Shown here: positions 21,511 through 32,335 of the stretch, in pieces
Numbering within the stretch: position 1 is the first letter of the stretch
How the letters are laid out: every line of letters starts with the position of its first letter
DNA from: Orientallactaga sibirica
Lineage: Eukaryota; Chordata; Mammalia; Rodentia; Dipodidae
NCBI GenBank assembly: GCA_036365145.1
Contig: JAEOAD010000034.1
Span: forward strand, 15,033,501 to 15,097,500
Length of the DNA stretch: 64,000 bases
Reading direction: 5' to 3'
Position numbers and translations under genes: made by a program
The notes under the pieces: generated by a model
Seen by the model: only the letters and a program-made list of their open reading frames with translations
What the model was told of the DNA's origin: nothing
Databases searched by the model: none

Positions 21511-21960
21511 ATGGCCATCAATATTTCTCTAATCGTCACCTCTCTTCATTTTCTCTGGGGACTGGAATTAAAGCTAACTGGTTTTCCCAGGTATAATTTC
21601 AACATTGTCACAGTCAATATATGTGGATCAAACCTGGGTGGGAAGAAGTGGGTGGGAGGCTGGCTCCCATTCACAGCAGCAGATGGAGGCCAGCCAGCAG
21701 TCCCCATGATGTCTCCTTTCCCACCCCTCTCCCCAGACTCCATCCCTGTGCAGCAAATGCTAGCACCCAGCGTCAGTCCACGTCTTGCCTCATCCTCCCA
21801 GTGCGTGCTAATGAATGCATTGATTTTCCTATTCAGCTCCACAACAGTTATTTCAAAGATAAACACCTCTGGCTTGTGGTTATTAAACCTGCTGCTTGTT
21901 GGACAGCTGGGGGCGGGTGGGTGATGGGAAGGTGCTAAGTGGGGGATTCTGGGAGGCACA
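21511..21960. other. Repeat-free island; candidate conserved non-coding element at 21780-21925
   Basis: Open frames of 137 codons overlap on opposite strands (21511-21924 and 21546-21959) without ATG context or domain, so I do not call a gene. The 3' part contains 'gctaatgaatgcattgattt' and 'ggcttgtggttattaaacct', a TAAT/RUNX-like motif mix typical of enhancers. Function is inference. Confidence 0.35.
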
Positions 21961-22424
21961 CTAACTCAGTTTCTGACAGATTGCAGAACTTCAGACCAGC
22001 CACTGTTCTCTGAGTCTCAGTTCTCTTGCTTTTAAAATAAAAGGTTATGCATGTCTGAATTTTAAAACAATTTTTAGACCAGCAGAATGCTTTGATTTCA
22101 GGAAATTTTATGCATCAGACAATGTGTACAACATAAAAAGCAACACCATTTGGAATGCGGGGGTGGGGGGAGTTTCCACTCAGCCTCTTCCTTGTTCTCT
22201 ATGGAGTGCCAGGACTCTGAGAAGTATACGTGGACAATTCCAGACTAGACAGAGTTAAAGAGTATTTTAGGATTCCAGGGCAGAGGGAATGGCCAAAGCT
22301 TGGCCTGATAGCTATGCTAGTTGGCCTGAGGAAGCTGTTTATTCAACACTCATTTCCCGATGCCTGAGTACTGTTGACTGTGGTCTAGAGCCTGCTCTAG
22401 TCAGATCCCCATGGTTGGTGGAAT
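21961..22424. other. Unique non-coding sequence
   Basis: A weak MIR-like trace ('tctgagtctcagttctcttg') lies at 21990-22040; otherwise nothing recognised. Confidence 0.4.
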
Positions 22425-22560
22425 ACAGAGATCCTTAAGTTGGACTTTTAGCTCAATCACTTTGTAGCTGTGTGACTGTAGATGTCTCTTCATTTTTAAT
22501 CCTCAGTTTCTTCCTCTGTAAAATGGGCATGATAAAATGCAGGGCAATCACCTGCATTTT
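22425..22560 (+). mobile_element. MIR relic
   Basis: 'cactttgtagctgtgtgact' and 'cctcagtttcttcctctgta' then 'aaatgggcatgataaaatgc': the plus-strand MIR core, well preserved. Confidence 0.85.
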
Positions 22561-22624
22561 AGAAACCATATTGATACAATGCTACTCATTCATTGGTTAC
22601 TTACATGTAAGTCCTTATACTTTT

Positions 22625-22822
22625 AAAAAATATTATTTATTTATTTATTTGGGAGAGAGAGACAGAGAGAATGGGCGTGTCAGGGCCTCCAGCCACTGCA
22701 AATGAACTCCAGATATGTGTGCCCCCTTGTGCATCTGGCTTATGTGGGTCCTGGAGAATTGAACCGGGATCCTTTGGCTTTGCAGGCAAATGCCTTAACC
22801 GCTAAGCCATCTCTCCAGCCCC
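22625..22822 (-). mobile_element. DIP-type SINE
   Basis: 'ccactgcaaatgaactccag', 'cccccttgtgcatctggctt', 'gctaagccatctctccagcc'. The 11-bp target duplication (ccttatacttt) lies at 22613-22623 and 22826-22836. Confidence 0.95.
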
Positions 22823-22841
22823 TGCCCTTATACTTTAAATC

Positions 22842-23419
22842 CATGTTCCTACTTATCCCTGAACAAGACCAAAAGTAGCAGATGGGAGGAAAGTTTTTTT
22901 AATATTTTATTTTTATTTATTTATTTGACAGAGAGAAAGGGGCAGGTAGATAGAGATAGAGAGAGAGAGAGAGAGAGAGAGCAAATGGGTATGCCAGGGC
23001 CTCCAGCTGCTGAGAATGAACTCTTGATGCATGGACCACCTTGTGCATATGGCTTACATGGCTACTGGAGAATCTAACATAGGTCCTTTGGCTTTGCAGG
23101 AAAGTGCTTTAACCACTAAGCCATCTGTCCAGCTTGGGAAGAAAGTTTTTTCCCCTCCCCTGGCTTATAGTCTAGAGGGCAAGCTTCATGATGGCAGGGA
23201 AAACATGGCATGAGCAGAGGCTGGACATCATCTCTGCAACAGTAGGTGGTAAACAGCAGCAAGAGAGTGATGCTAGTTCTGGCAAGGGGGAGCTAACTAC
23301 AACACTCTACTGACACACCTCCTCCATCAAGGCTCCACCTCCCAAATTGCTATCAGCTGGGTTTTGAGCATTCAGAATGTATGAGTTTATGAGGGACGTC
23401 TGCTTCAAACCACCACACG
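22842..23419 (-). mobile_element. LTR-A solo LTR split by a DIP SINE
   Basis: The left piece ends 'agatgggaggaaagttttt' and the right piece resumes 'gggaagaaagtttttt', continuing 'catgatggcagggaaaacat' and 'catcaaggctccacctccca' to 'caaaccaccaca'. It is close in sequence to the LTR at 9938-10281. Confidence 0.85.
22899..23135 (-). mobile_element. DIP-type SINE nested in an LTR
   Basis: A (GA)n-rich DIP with 'actaagccatctgtccagct'. Target duplications at 22884-22898 and 23136-23150 (15 bp, one mismatch) are LTR sequence, so the DIP is younger than the LTR. Confidence 0.95.
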
Positions 23420-24576
23420 GGTCAACTAGTCTGGCTTTTCTAGTGGCCAAACAAGAGAAACCTTGGATCAAACAAGGGGGAGGAAGAGGACCAATACCTG
23501 GATATTGTCCTAGTCCCTCCATACATGTGCACACACACGTGCATGCACACATGATTACATTTCTACTTCTGTACCAAGCATCTGAAACATTTCTCTAGCT
23601 AGGATAGGAAGCGCTGATCACTTTTCATTTCTTTGTGAGAAACAGCCATCTAGACAGTCTTGAAGAGAGCTTGGAGGGTCATTCTCTTTGCTTTCTTCCT
23701 CTCTATGGGCCATAGAGTCACATGGCTTCAAAATGCCTGCAGATGCCGAAGGCAGGTCTTGGATCTTGATCTTGTCCTTGCAGTCTATCACTGTTTCATT
23801 ACTTCCAGTCACTCCACAGGGGCCACCCTTATCTCTAGCAGTACTGTACTGCCTCCTTAGGACAAGGGCATCAACAAGGCAATCTCTGCCCTCCAGATGC
23901 AGAGAGGCTAATGGAAATCATGCATGTGCACTAGCGAAGAATTGTGCAGGGTGGGGATTGGTATGCTGGGAGGTGGGGTGCCCTGGAAATGTGGCTTTCT
24001 AAGGGAGGTGGGCTTCAGCCTGAGCCTGAAGGATGAATGAATGCCAATCAACAGCAGACACAATGAGCCAGCAATGGGGACCTGCCAAAGCAGAGGAGTT
24101 GCATCAGTAACAATGAGAGTGGGGAGGGGCCATGGCACTTAGAGGGAGGTTTGCTAGCACAGATCAAATGACCTGAGGAGGAGCCATGAGAAAACTTAAT
24201 GAGAGAGAGGAGTGTTCTGAACCCCAGTGTTGGGCCTGGAGCTGCTGAATGGTCAGCAACAGAATTCTAGAAAGATTATTCAGAAACCTCTGTGCTGGAG
24301 CAGTGACCTTGGTTGGGAATGGGGTGGTGACCCCGGAGAGCTATGGTGGGGCCTCGGCCAAGGTGGCCTCAGTAGAGTTAGAATGGAGAGGTGCATTTCG
24401 TGCTCTGAGGGGCTTGGGTCTGCAGGATGTGGGGATGGTCCATGGTGGGGTGCAATCTGAGAGTCCAGGGTTTCCCTGGTCTCTGCGCTTGAGTGGATAT
24501 GATAGCATTTACTGGGATGGAATCCTGGAAAGGCAGAGTTGTGGGGCATGCTGACCTTGGAGAGCTAGAAGGGTTA
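23420..24576. other. Unique non-coding sequence
   Basis: About 1.15 kb without a named repeat. Several overlapping frames of up to 104 codons (23660-24002, 24227-24623) on both strands have no domains and look incidental to local GC content. Confidence 0.45.
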
Positions 24577-24593
24577 TTCATATGGAGACTTCT

Positions 24594-24744
24594 TTTGTTT
24601 TGTTTTTCGAGGTAGGGTCTCACTCTGGTCCGGGCTGACCTGGAATTAACTATGTAGTCTCAGGGTGGCCTCGAACTCATGGCGATCCTCCTATCTCTGC
24701 CTCCCGAGTGCTGGGATTAAAGGCGTACACCACCACGCCTGGCT
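24594..24744 (-). mobile_element. B1 SINE, young-looking
   Basis: 'gaggtagggtctcactctgg', 'ctcagggtggcctcgaactc' and 'gctgggattaaaggcgtaca' are close to the consensus. The 17-bp target duplication ttcatatggagacttct is perfect at 24577-24593 and 24745-24761. Confidence 0.97.
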
Positions 24745-24999
24745 TTCATATGGAGACTTCTAAGGAGTTATGTGGGCCTCAGCTCTGGAGCGTGAGTTAG
24801 AAAGAAAGATTTGGCATCTTGTTCACACCTGGCACAATCAGCAGAGAGCTATAGGGGTGGAGACAGGATGTGCCTATGCTTAGTTGGGTCAAGACTCAGA
24901 AAGGAAAGAACACTTATTTGAAGAGAGAAGCCTTTTCCTGGGGCTTGTAAGGTGCTTCTGAACACTGCTATCTTTGTAGCATTTAAAGACACCTCCATC

Positions 25000-25440
25000 T
25001 CAGGGTACAAGCTTCATTTTCTCACAGTATTATTTGAGGGCTGTTACTAAATCCATATCATATCCAATTTCTCCATTTTACAAGGGTAAAAAATAAAGAA
25101 AATAACTGTTCGGTTTGGTTACTATTTCTTTCTAACTATATTCCCTTAATGAGGCATTTGCCTGCAACATGGTCTGTTATGTATTCCGTGTTTTATAAAA
25201 GATCTCTAGGGGAAAATAACCCAGGAAACACAATTTTTCGACACCATCTCCTTTTATTAAGAATAATGAAAAGGAAACAAGAATCATTCTCCCAGTCAAA
25301 CACACTTCTGCTGCCTCTTATTGGTGTTTTTATGACAACTTTTAGGTAGCTCATGCTTCTGCCTAGGCGCTCCCACACAGATGTGCATCCATTTTATGGC
25401 CATTCGAAGTCACATGTATTATCAAGGCGGGCGGATGCAT
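25000..25440. other. Candidate conserved non-coding element
   Basis: AT-rich and repeat-free, with motifs such as 'ttcccttaatgaggcatttg' and 'ccttttattaagaataatga'. The frame at 25149-25349 lacks splice sites or a domain. Suspected constraint is inferred from sequence texture only. Confidence 0.3.
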
Positions 25441-26062
25441 GTGTAGAAATATATTGGGTACATATACTTATATATTGCCCATAAGTGTTTGGAATGGGCA
25501 CAAAACCTTATTACACACACAGAAAATGGGCTCTGTGCCTGGAAAAGCAATCACCACCCCAAATGGGCAGAAAGGGCAAACAGGGAAATTAACCCTGGAG
25601 AGGGAAGGCAAAACAAAAAATGAGGTTGCTAATTGGAGCTGCTCAGGTGTTTGGTCAGCCTGGGGCTGCCCACACCCTCAGGCCATCCTCACAGCTGGGC
25701 TCATGCCCATCAGCAGGAGACTGCTTCCCATGGCTCCATCCTCAGCCTTTATCAACAGTTGAGACGTGGAGATATGCCAGCCTGGGGATGTCTTCCCATG
25801 GCAGTTCCGCAGGGTTGTAACTCGCCAGTATACATCTGTGTCAATTCTCCACCTGTTCTTCCTCTTTTGTTGGTTATCTTACTTGATAGTTCCATAAGTC
25901 ATTCTATGGCAAGAGACATTTCTGACTCCTCCTCACTCTCCTTTAACAGAGTCAGAATATATATACTGAGCTGCTGCTGGATCACTATGTGCCTCTTGCA
26001 AGGACCTGGTCTCTGTTCTCAAGGATCTCGCAGGTCCTCCAGGAGGCAGAGGCACTAGAGGG
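25441..26062. other. Unique non-coding sequence
   Basis: Overlapping frames at 25439-26058 have no domain that I recognise. Nothing else seen. Confidence 0.4.
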
Positions 26063-26158
26063 GATGTATGCTTTCAATGAGAGGCAGAGGTAGTGGGTGG
26101 GTGGAGAGTTCCAGGGTAGCCTGGATTACAGTGTAAGACCCTACCTCACAATAAAGTG
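26063..26158 (+). mobile_element. B1 SINE fragment
   Basis: 'tgagaggcagaggtagtggg', 'gagttccagggtagcctgga' and 'cagtgtaagaccctacctca' match the 3' half of B1. Confidence 0.7.
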
Positions 26159-26164
26159 TAAGAA

Positions 26165-26330
26165 TCCAAAGTCAGAGAACCCAGGATAAACTCCAACTTG
26201 CCTGACCCTGGACTTTTCATGTTTAGTTTCTTTCTTCAAGCAGTCCTTACCTCATGGGGCTGTTGTCATGAGGTTTGACTGTGTTGATTCATGTCAGTGA
26301 CTTGTTACAAAGCCTAAGTGGGGAGAAAGA
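26165..26330 (+). mobile_element. MIR relic
   Basis: 'ccttacctcatggggctgtt' followed by 'gtcatgaggtttgactgtg' matches the MIR 3' half; the upstream part is diverged. Confidence 0.55.
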
Positions 26331-26432
26331 GCTTGACAGGTGTGAGTCCTTTATGGCATTAGCTGGGTTACACTACAGAGAGTGTCTGCTGCTTCCCGTA
26401 TTTCCTTTCCCCTCTTCTTGTGTGACTCTTCG

Positions 26433-26813
26433 TGAATTAGTTCCCTTTTCTCATTGCTCTGACAAAATACCTGACAAAAGCAATGAAAAAGAGGGAGGGT
26501 TTGTTTGGCTCACAGTGAGGGTACAGACCCTCATGGTGGGGAAGTCATGTCAACAGGAGCATGAAGCAGCTGGCCACATGACATCTGTAGTCAGGAAGCA
26601 GAGAGCGCTGGATTCTGGTGCTTAGCTAGTTTTCTCCTTTCCATTCCATGTGGGATGCCATCCCATGGAATGGTGCCACTCATTAGACATCCAAAGGATG
26701 AGTCTTACCATCTCTATGAACCCCGTCTAGAACTGCCTCACAGAAATGCCCAGATGTTTGTCTCCTGGGGGATTCTAGGTCCTGTCAAGGGATAATCAAG
26801 ATTAATTATCACA
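26433..26813 (-). mobile_element. Solo LTR, LTR-B group
   Basis: 'ttctcattgctctgacaaaa', 'gggagggtttgtttggctca', 'catcccatggaatggtgcca', 'attctaggtcctgtcaaggg', ending 'attaattatcaca'. Nearly full length and parallel to 3421-3778. Confidence 0.8.
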
Positions 26814-27608
26814 GTTAGGTTCTATGGGAGGCAGGTCCTAGGAGCTTAGTGAGCAGGAAGTTGATCAGGGAGTGCTGCTTGTATCCACACCTGGGGAAGG
26901 GAGGCGAAGAAAGTAGGGTTAGATGAGGAAGAGGTCGGCTGTGATGCAGGTGAGATAGGGTATCTCTGCATCAATACAGGTGGGCTGCTACAGGAGGGCT
27001 GTGATATCAGGCAAGGTAGTTGTCTGTGGCTGAGGCAGCTTCTGAAGAGACTGACCTAGAGGATTGTGTGCCAACAATGTTCGTGGCAATAAGTGCCCTT
27101 TGAGGGTGGGTCTGAGTGGTGCAGTTCCATGTCTGTCTCAGGAAGTCACTGCTCTAAGTAGCTCAATAGAACTCAACTTATTCTTAGCTCTGAGCCTGTC
27201 CATCACAGGGATTCCTGGTCTGGTGATGATGCAAAGACAGTGACTGTGCTTTCTTCTAGGTTCACAGAATCCTCCTGGCTCAGCAAGCAGATGGAGGAAA
27301 AGTGGAATGTTGGAGGAGGCAGTGTGGGCCAGCCGTGGTAGGGACATCTAGTCTACATCCCTTTGACCAGAACCTGGCCTGTTGATGGAACTAACTTCAG
27401 GGCATGTGGGAAATAAAATGTGGACAGGTTTGATGAATCCCTGGCTAGTTTTGATCAGAGAATCTGAAGATGAAGGGAACACACTGGGAATGGCAGAATG
27501 GCGGCCTGCCAGGAACTTGGCTCTAGGGGTGGGGTAATAGCCTTCTAGTGGTTAATGTGGGACAAACATATATGTCTACCTCCTCTGAGCCTTTGTTATG
27601 TCATTCAT
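26814..27608. other. Unique non-coding sequence
   Basis: No gene or repeat recognised except a weak MIR-like phrase near 27540-27600. Confidence 0.45.
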
Positions 27609-27618
27609 CAAATAACTT

Positions 27619-27808
27619 TTTTGTTTTTTTAATATTTTATTTTACTTATTTGAGAGAGAGGGAGAGGGAGAGAGAGAGAGAGGAAGAGAGGAAGAGGCAG
27701 ATAGAGAGAGATTAGGCACATCTGGGCCTTTAGCCACTGCAAATGAACTCCAGAGACATGCACCACCTTGTGCATTTGGTTTACCTGGCTAAGCCATCTC
27801 TCCAGCCC
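27619..27808 (-). mobile_element. DIP-type SINE, internally deleted
   Basis: 'tagccactgcaaatgaactc' and 'atgcaccaccttgtgcattt' run straight into 'ggctaagccatctctccagc'. The block holding 'gtgggtcctggagaat' and the B-box region is deleted. Confidence 0.9.
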
Positions 27809-27912
27809 TCATTAAGTAATTCTAACTAAACAGAGATAAGCTATGGGTGCAGAGATGGAATGAACACAGGGAGGAGGCATTACTCCACCCTCAACATCAA
27901 GAAGGGCTTCTT

Positions 27913-28262
27913 GGACTGGGGAGATAGCTCAGTCAGTAAAGTGTTTGCCTTGCAAGCATGAAGACTTGAATTCAGTTTGCAATACCTGCATAAAAATGCT
28001 GAGTGTGGTATCATGTGTCTGTAAAACTACAGGCAGATCCCTGGAGCTTACTGGCCAGCAAGTCTAGCCTAATTGGTGAGCTCAAGGTCAGTGAGAGATC
28101 CTCAAAAAGAGGTGAAGATATGCCTGCAGATAACACCCAAGGTTGTCCTCTGGCATCCACATGCATGAGCACACATGGGCGCATCTACCTGCACACACAA
28201 ATGTGCCACACATATGTGGATACATGCCACACATATACACCCAAAACCAAAATTAAAATCAC
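27913..28262 (+). mobile_element. ID-B1 composite (B4-like) SINE
   Basis: The clearest copy: head 'gactggggagatagctcagt', 'gtttgccttgcaagcatgaa', middle 'gcttactggccagcaagtct' and 'agcctaattggtgagctcaa', then 'acacccaaggttgtcctctg' and a CA-rich tail. Confidence 0.85.
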
Positions 28263-28294
28263 AGACAAAAAGGAAGGCTCCTTGTAGCTTTTTA

Positions 28295-28424
28295 AAGACT
28301 TTTTTTGTTTGTTTGTTTGTTTTTTGAGGTAGGGTCTCACTCTAGCTCAGGCTGACCTGGAATCCACTCTGTATTCTCAGGGTGGCCTTGAACTCATGGT
28401 GCTCCTCCTACCTCTGCCTGGCTT
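28295..28424 (-). mobile_element. B1 SINE, 5' shortened
   Basis: 'tgaggtagggtctcactcta' to 'cctacctctgcctggc'. It lacks the 'gctgggattaaaggcg' block. A 16-bp perfect target duplication (tccttgtagcttttta) lies at 28279-28294 and 28425-28440. Confidence 0.95.
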
Positions 28425-28668
28425 TCCTTGTAGCTTTTTACCTGCCCTGGGATTTGAAGGACAAGCTGGAGCTGACCAGTCTCCAGAGGTGAGGTTGTGA
28501 GGGTGACCTGAGCTGGAGCACATGAACAAAACGAATCAAAAGTAAGTGCTTCTTTGGCTGGAAAGAAGGCTTCATGGGTAAAAGCACTTGCTGTGCAACC
28601 ATGAGAGCCTCAGAGAGGCTGATTATATCTGAGTTGAATTCCCAGAACCTACATAAAAAGCTAGGCAT

Positions 28669-28911
28669 GGGCTGGAGAGATAGCGTAGCAGTTAAGGCTC
28701 TTGCCTGCAAAGTCAAAGGACCCAGGCTTGATTCCCCAGTACCCATGTATAGCCAGATGCACAGGTGGCACATGTATGTAGAGTTTGTTTGCAGTGGCTA
28801 GAGACCCTGTATGCTCATATTCTCTCCCTCTCTCTCACACTCTCTCTCCCTCTCTTTCTCACTCTCTCTGTCTCTTTCTCTCTCAGATAAATAAATACAA
28901 AATATATTTTA
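28669..28911 (+). mobile_element. DIP-type SINE, short form
   Basis: 'gggctggagagatagcgtag', 'aggcttgattccccagtacc', 'agccagatgcacaggtggca', TC-rich stretch, 'gataaataaataca'. It is followed directly by a second DIP. Confidence 0.95.
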
Positions 28912-29153
28912 GGGCTGGAGAGATGGCTTAGTGGTTAAGGCGCCTGCCTCCTAAGCTTAAGAACGCCGGTTCCAATCTCCAGGTCCCACGTTTAGCTAGA
29001 TGCAGTGACGCAAGGGCGCAATGCCGCACTCGACCACAAGGGGGCGCACACATCTAGATTTCCTTCGCAGCAACTGAGAGACTGCTGGTGTGCCCATCTC
29101 TATCTGTCTTCCTCTCCCTCTCTCTCTATCTCTCATTCATATATATATATATT
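28912..29153 (+). mobile_element. DIP-type SINE, long-insert subfamily, CpG-rich
   Basis: 'gggctggagagatggcttag', 'aaggcgcctgcctcctaagc', then the long-form block 'gcgcaatgccgcactcgacc'. The many retained CpGs suggest a recent insertion. It carries a CTCF-like core at 29034-29047. Confidence 0.93.
29034..29047 (+). promoter_or_regulatory. CTCF-like core motif inside a DIP SINE
   Basis: ccacaagggggcgc matches CCASYAGRKGGCRS at 13 of 14 positions. Mouse B2 SINEs are known to have dispersed CTCF sites; the parallel here is inferred. Confidence 0.45.
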
Positions 29154-29426
29154 TAAAAAACTAGGCAGGTTCATGCATGCCTGTAATCCAAGTCCAGTGG
29201 GGAGTAAGGATTGAAGAATCACTAAGGCTTGGTGCTCAGCCAGTCTGACTCAAAAACATGGTGGCTCTGGGTTCAGTGAAAGACTCTGTGTGAAGGAAAC
29301 ATGCAAATGAATGAAAGAAGACACTGATGTTCTTCTCTGACCTCTATACACATGCACACAGGGCTTGCACATCTGTACATTCACATGCATATACTACTTA
29401 CACATACACTCACAAAACAAATGCTT

Positions 29427-29593
29427 TTTTTTTTTTTTTTTTTTTTTTCTTTTTTTCGAGGTAGGATTTTACTCTAGCCCAGGCTGACCTGGAATTCACT
29501 ATGTAGCCTCAGGGTGGCCTCGAACTCATGGCAATCTACCTACCTCTGCCTCCTGAGTGCTGGGATTAAAGGTGTACAACACCGCGCCTGGCT
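29427..29593 (-). mobile_element. B1 SINE, young-looking
   Basis: Long T run, 'ggctgacctggaattcacta', 'gtgctgggattaaaggtgta', 'ccgcgcctggct'. The 13-bp target duplication aaaacaaatgctt is perfect at 29414-29426 and 29594-29606. It sits in the tail of the older composite SINE. Confidence 0.97.
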
Positions 29594-29606
29594 AAAACAA
29601 ATGCTT

Positions 29607-31049
29607 CTTCATGAATCAGCATGAGACAGGGAGAACTTGCTCAGAGCCACCACAGATCAGAAATGAATATATAATGTGGAAACATTGTCTCCACTAACCC
29701 TTAAGCAATTTGACAATTTGTATTTCCCTGGCTCCCATAATCTTCTCTTACTTCTGTTTTAGTACCTGTGATGTGGGTGCTAATTACTACTTGATGTATC
29801 CAACTGTCCACTTGACTTCAGGGTCAAGTGGACTTGTTTACTTCCTTCCTATGCCCTTATCATCCAGTTCAGCCTGGCACATAGAACCTAAACAAATGTT
29901 TGCCAAATGAGTGAACACTTAAGTCCATTTTGTCACAAAAGGCTAGAAAAGTCATTCTGTTATTGAACTGAAATCCATTTCTTTTTCCCTCCCACCAATC
30001 CAGCTTGGCTTCACAGACATTTATTGGGTGCCTATGATGTTCAAGGCTCTGTTAAATGCAGAAAGTGGGCTATAAAGACAGAGAAACTCCCATTGTCTTC
30101 TGAGACTTTCCAGGCCAGCTGGTCCCCTTTACAAGAGCCCACCAGGGAAGAAGGAAGAATTTCTGTTCACTGGAATTCCACTGGCTCTATATGGAAGTCT
30201 AGATTTACTCACCTGGCCCCTTGGATGCAGGATGCTCTGCTAAGGGTGGTCCAGTCCAGGTGAAGTATACTCTCATTTTACCTACTGCCTGAATAGATAT
30301 CCCACTTCTCCTGAGGCAGTTTCAGAATCTGACCCACCCCTATGTGCAACAGTTCTGACCCAGAGTTCTATTCCCACCCATCCATCCATCCATTGCAGAT
30401 TATGAGGCAAACATCAGGTCAGGCTCTGGGAAGGTTTCATGTTTCAGAGGTAAGCTAAGGGAGATAAGTGGGAATGATGTTTTACCAACTGTGTCCCTCA
30501 TTGCTCACAGAGGTGACACTTTTGTGTCACCAGCGCCTGTGCTCTTCTATCTGAGTTGTCTTTCTTTGGCTTCTAAAGGGTTTACCCATGTATGCCATGG
30601 ACTAGCAATGCTGGGAGCCAACAAATGACCTGTGACCTATGAGAGTTGGTATAAAAGTATTATAGCATTTTTGGCTATTCACATAGGAACTCTAAGGCAA
30701 TCTGACATGGTCTCTCAGGGGCAATTAAGCCCCAGTAACCCACAGTGGACATATGCTTGTGAGTGCACCTTTGTTTCCCTGTTTCATGTCCCCATCTTCT
30801 CATGGATTCTTGCACTGATTGCTTCCTAAATCAGCTATTTGACTCTCAAATCCTTGTTTCAAGGTTTGCTGGGAGGGTGAAAGGACCACTAATCTGAGAT
30901 GCAACACACCTGTCCCATGATGCTGGTTCCCTAACAGGAACATGTGATGCCTAACTATACATGGCAGTGGGGATGCTTTATGGGGGGAGGTACAGGAGCT
31001 GTGTGAGGACATAGCACTGGCCAGGGGAGAGCTTTTGTAGGAAGTGAAA
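29607..31049. other. Mostly unique sequence with old repeat traces
   Basis: An L2/MIR-like 3' phrase ('agcctggcacatagaaccta', 'aacaaatgtttgccaaatga') lies at 29865-29915. An unassigned old repeat ('catttattgggtgcctatga') lies at 30010-30100. No gene; frames at 29710-30263 and 30632-30829 lack domains. Confidence 0.45.
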
Positions 31050-31070
31050 TTAAACTTAAAGCACAGATTT

Positions 31071-31284
31071 TAAAAAATATTAATTTCTTAATTTATTTAC
31101 AAGGGGGGAGAGAGAGAGCGAAAAGACAGAAAAGAGAAAGGCAGAGAGAATGAACATGCCAGGGCTTCCAGCCACTACAAATGAACCCCAGATGCATGTG
31201 CCACTATTGGGCTGTACATGGGTACTAGAGAATCAAACCCAGGTCATTAGGCTTTGCAGGAAAGTGCCTTAACTGTTGAGCCAG
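31071..31284 (-). mobile_element. DIP-type SINE
   Basis: 'agccactacaaatgaacccc', 'tactagagaatcaaacccag', 'aaagtgccttaactgttgag'. The last bases of the head are missing or diverged. An imperfect 21-bp target duplication (ending cacagattt) lies at about 31050-31070 and 31286-31306. Confidence 0.88.
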
Positions 31285-31404
31285 TTAAGCTTGAAAACAC
31301 AGATTTGCTCTTTCTATTTTTATTTATTTATTTTTGCTTCTGACTGCTGCAGCTAGCTGTGCAACCATCAATGAAAACAGCTCCCCTAGAGCTGTGCAGT
31401 AACT

Positions 31405-31782
31405 CTGCTGTGATTCCTTTTGAATTATTATTTTTATATTTTGTGGTGTATGCACATTTTTGTGTGCAGATGTGGGAACCCCATGGACAGGTAAAAAGGC
31501 CAGAGAAGAATATCATGTGTCCTTGTATATAACCTCTTCAGCTGTGTTTCCTTGAGACAAAGTCTCTCACTGAAACTGGTCTGTGAAGCCCTTTTCAGTC
31601 AAACTGGCTGCCCGGCTAGCCTCAGCAATTCTCCTGTCTCCGCCCCTGCTTAGGACAACAGGTTAGAGGTGTTTGTGTGTGGTCATGCCTGAAGTTTCAA
31701 GTGGATGCTGGAGATCGAACTCAGGTCCTTGTGCTTGCATGGCAGGCAAGCCCCTGCCCATGGAGCCATCTTCCCTGTCCCT
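31405..31782 (-). mobile_element. ID-B1 composite (B4-like) SINE
   Basis: 'tgtggtgtatgcacattttt', 'tgagacaaagtctctcactg', 'tggagatcgaactcaggtcc', 'catggagccatcttccctgt'. Full layout on the minus strand. Confidence 0.8.
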
Positions 31783-31844
31783 CTGCTGTTATTTCTTCCG
31801 AGTTTCTATGGAAGGGAAAGAGGATGAGAGCAAGCCCATATTTG

Positions 31845-32147
31845 CATGTATGTGAGTGCATGTGAGTGTGTGGTGGTATATGAGTGTGTACCTGTGCATG
31901 CGGAGGCCAGAGGACAACCTTGGTGTCACTTCTCAGGTGTTATCTACCTTATTTATCTCTCTCTCTCTCTCTTTTGAGACAGAATCTCTTACTGGCCACT
32001 CAGCTTATTTCTGACTCTGTAGCCCTGGCACTACGAGTGTGTATAGCCATACCTCTGTTTGCTCAGTGTAGTTTTGGGGGACTGACTGAGGTCCTCATGC
32101 TTACAAGCAAAGCCCTTTACCTACTGAGTGATCTTTAGCCCTGGAGC
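31845..32147 (-). mobile_element. ID-B1 composite (B4-like) SINE
   Basis: 'cggaggccagaggacaacct', a CT run, 'ttgagacagaatctcttact', 'gactgaggtcctcatgctta', 'ctactgagtgatctttagcc'. Same family and orientation as its neighbour at 31405-31782. Confidence 0.8.
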
Positions 32148-32164
32148 CTACTTGGCTGCAGGCA

Positions 32165-32335
32165 CTGTCCAGGAAGGGATGTACATAGGCCGTCTTGTCC
32201 AATTCTTGGTTTCCTTGGATGTTGGTTTCCCATTCCACAGTCAAGACAGGAGGAAGCAGACTCAGATTCCTCGCCCAAGAGCACACAGTCGGACACAGAG
32301 AGAGGATTTTGCCCAGGCCTACCTCAAGGTCACCT
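32165..32335 (-). mobile_element. MIR relic
   Basis: 'cattccacagtcaagacagg' through 'cgcccaagagcacacagtcg' follows the reverse MIR core ('acttgcccaaggtcacacag'). Confidence 0.55.

Larger units (their letters stand above)
28556..29425 (+). mobile_element. ID-B1 composite SINE split by two DIPs
   Basis: The head half (28556-28668, 'tgctgtgcaaccatgagagc', 'gaattcccagaacctacata') and the tail half (29155-29425, 'ttcatgcatgcctgtaatcc', 'atgttcttctctgacctcta') match one composite. The break carries an aaaaagctaggca/aaaaaactaggca duplication. A B1 later hit its CA-rich tail at 29427. Confidence 0.8.

Noticed and set aside
21511..21959. Paired 137-codon frames on opposite strands
   Set aside because: No start context, domain or splice sites; mutual overlap argues that at most one could be real, and neither looks protein-like.
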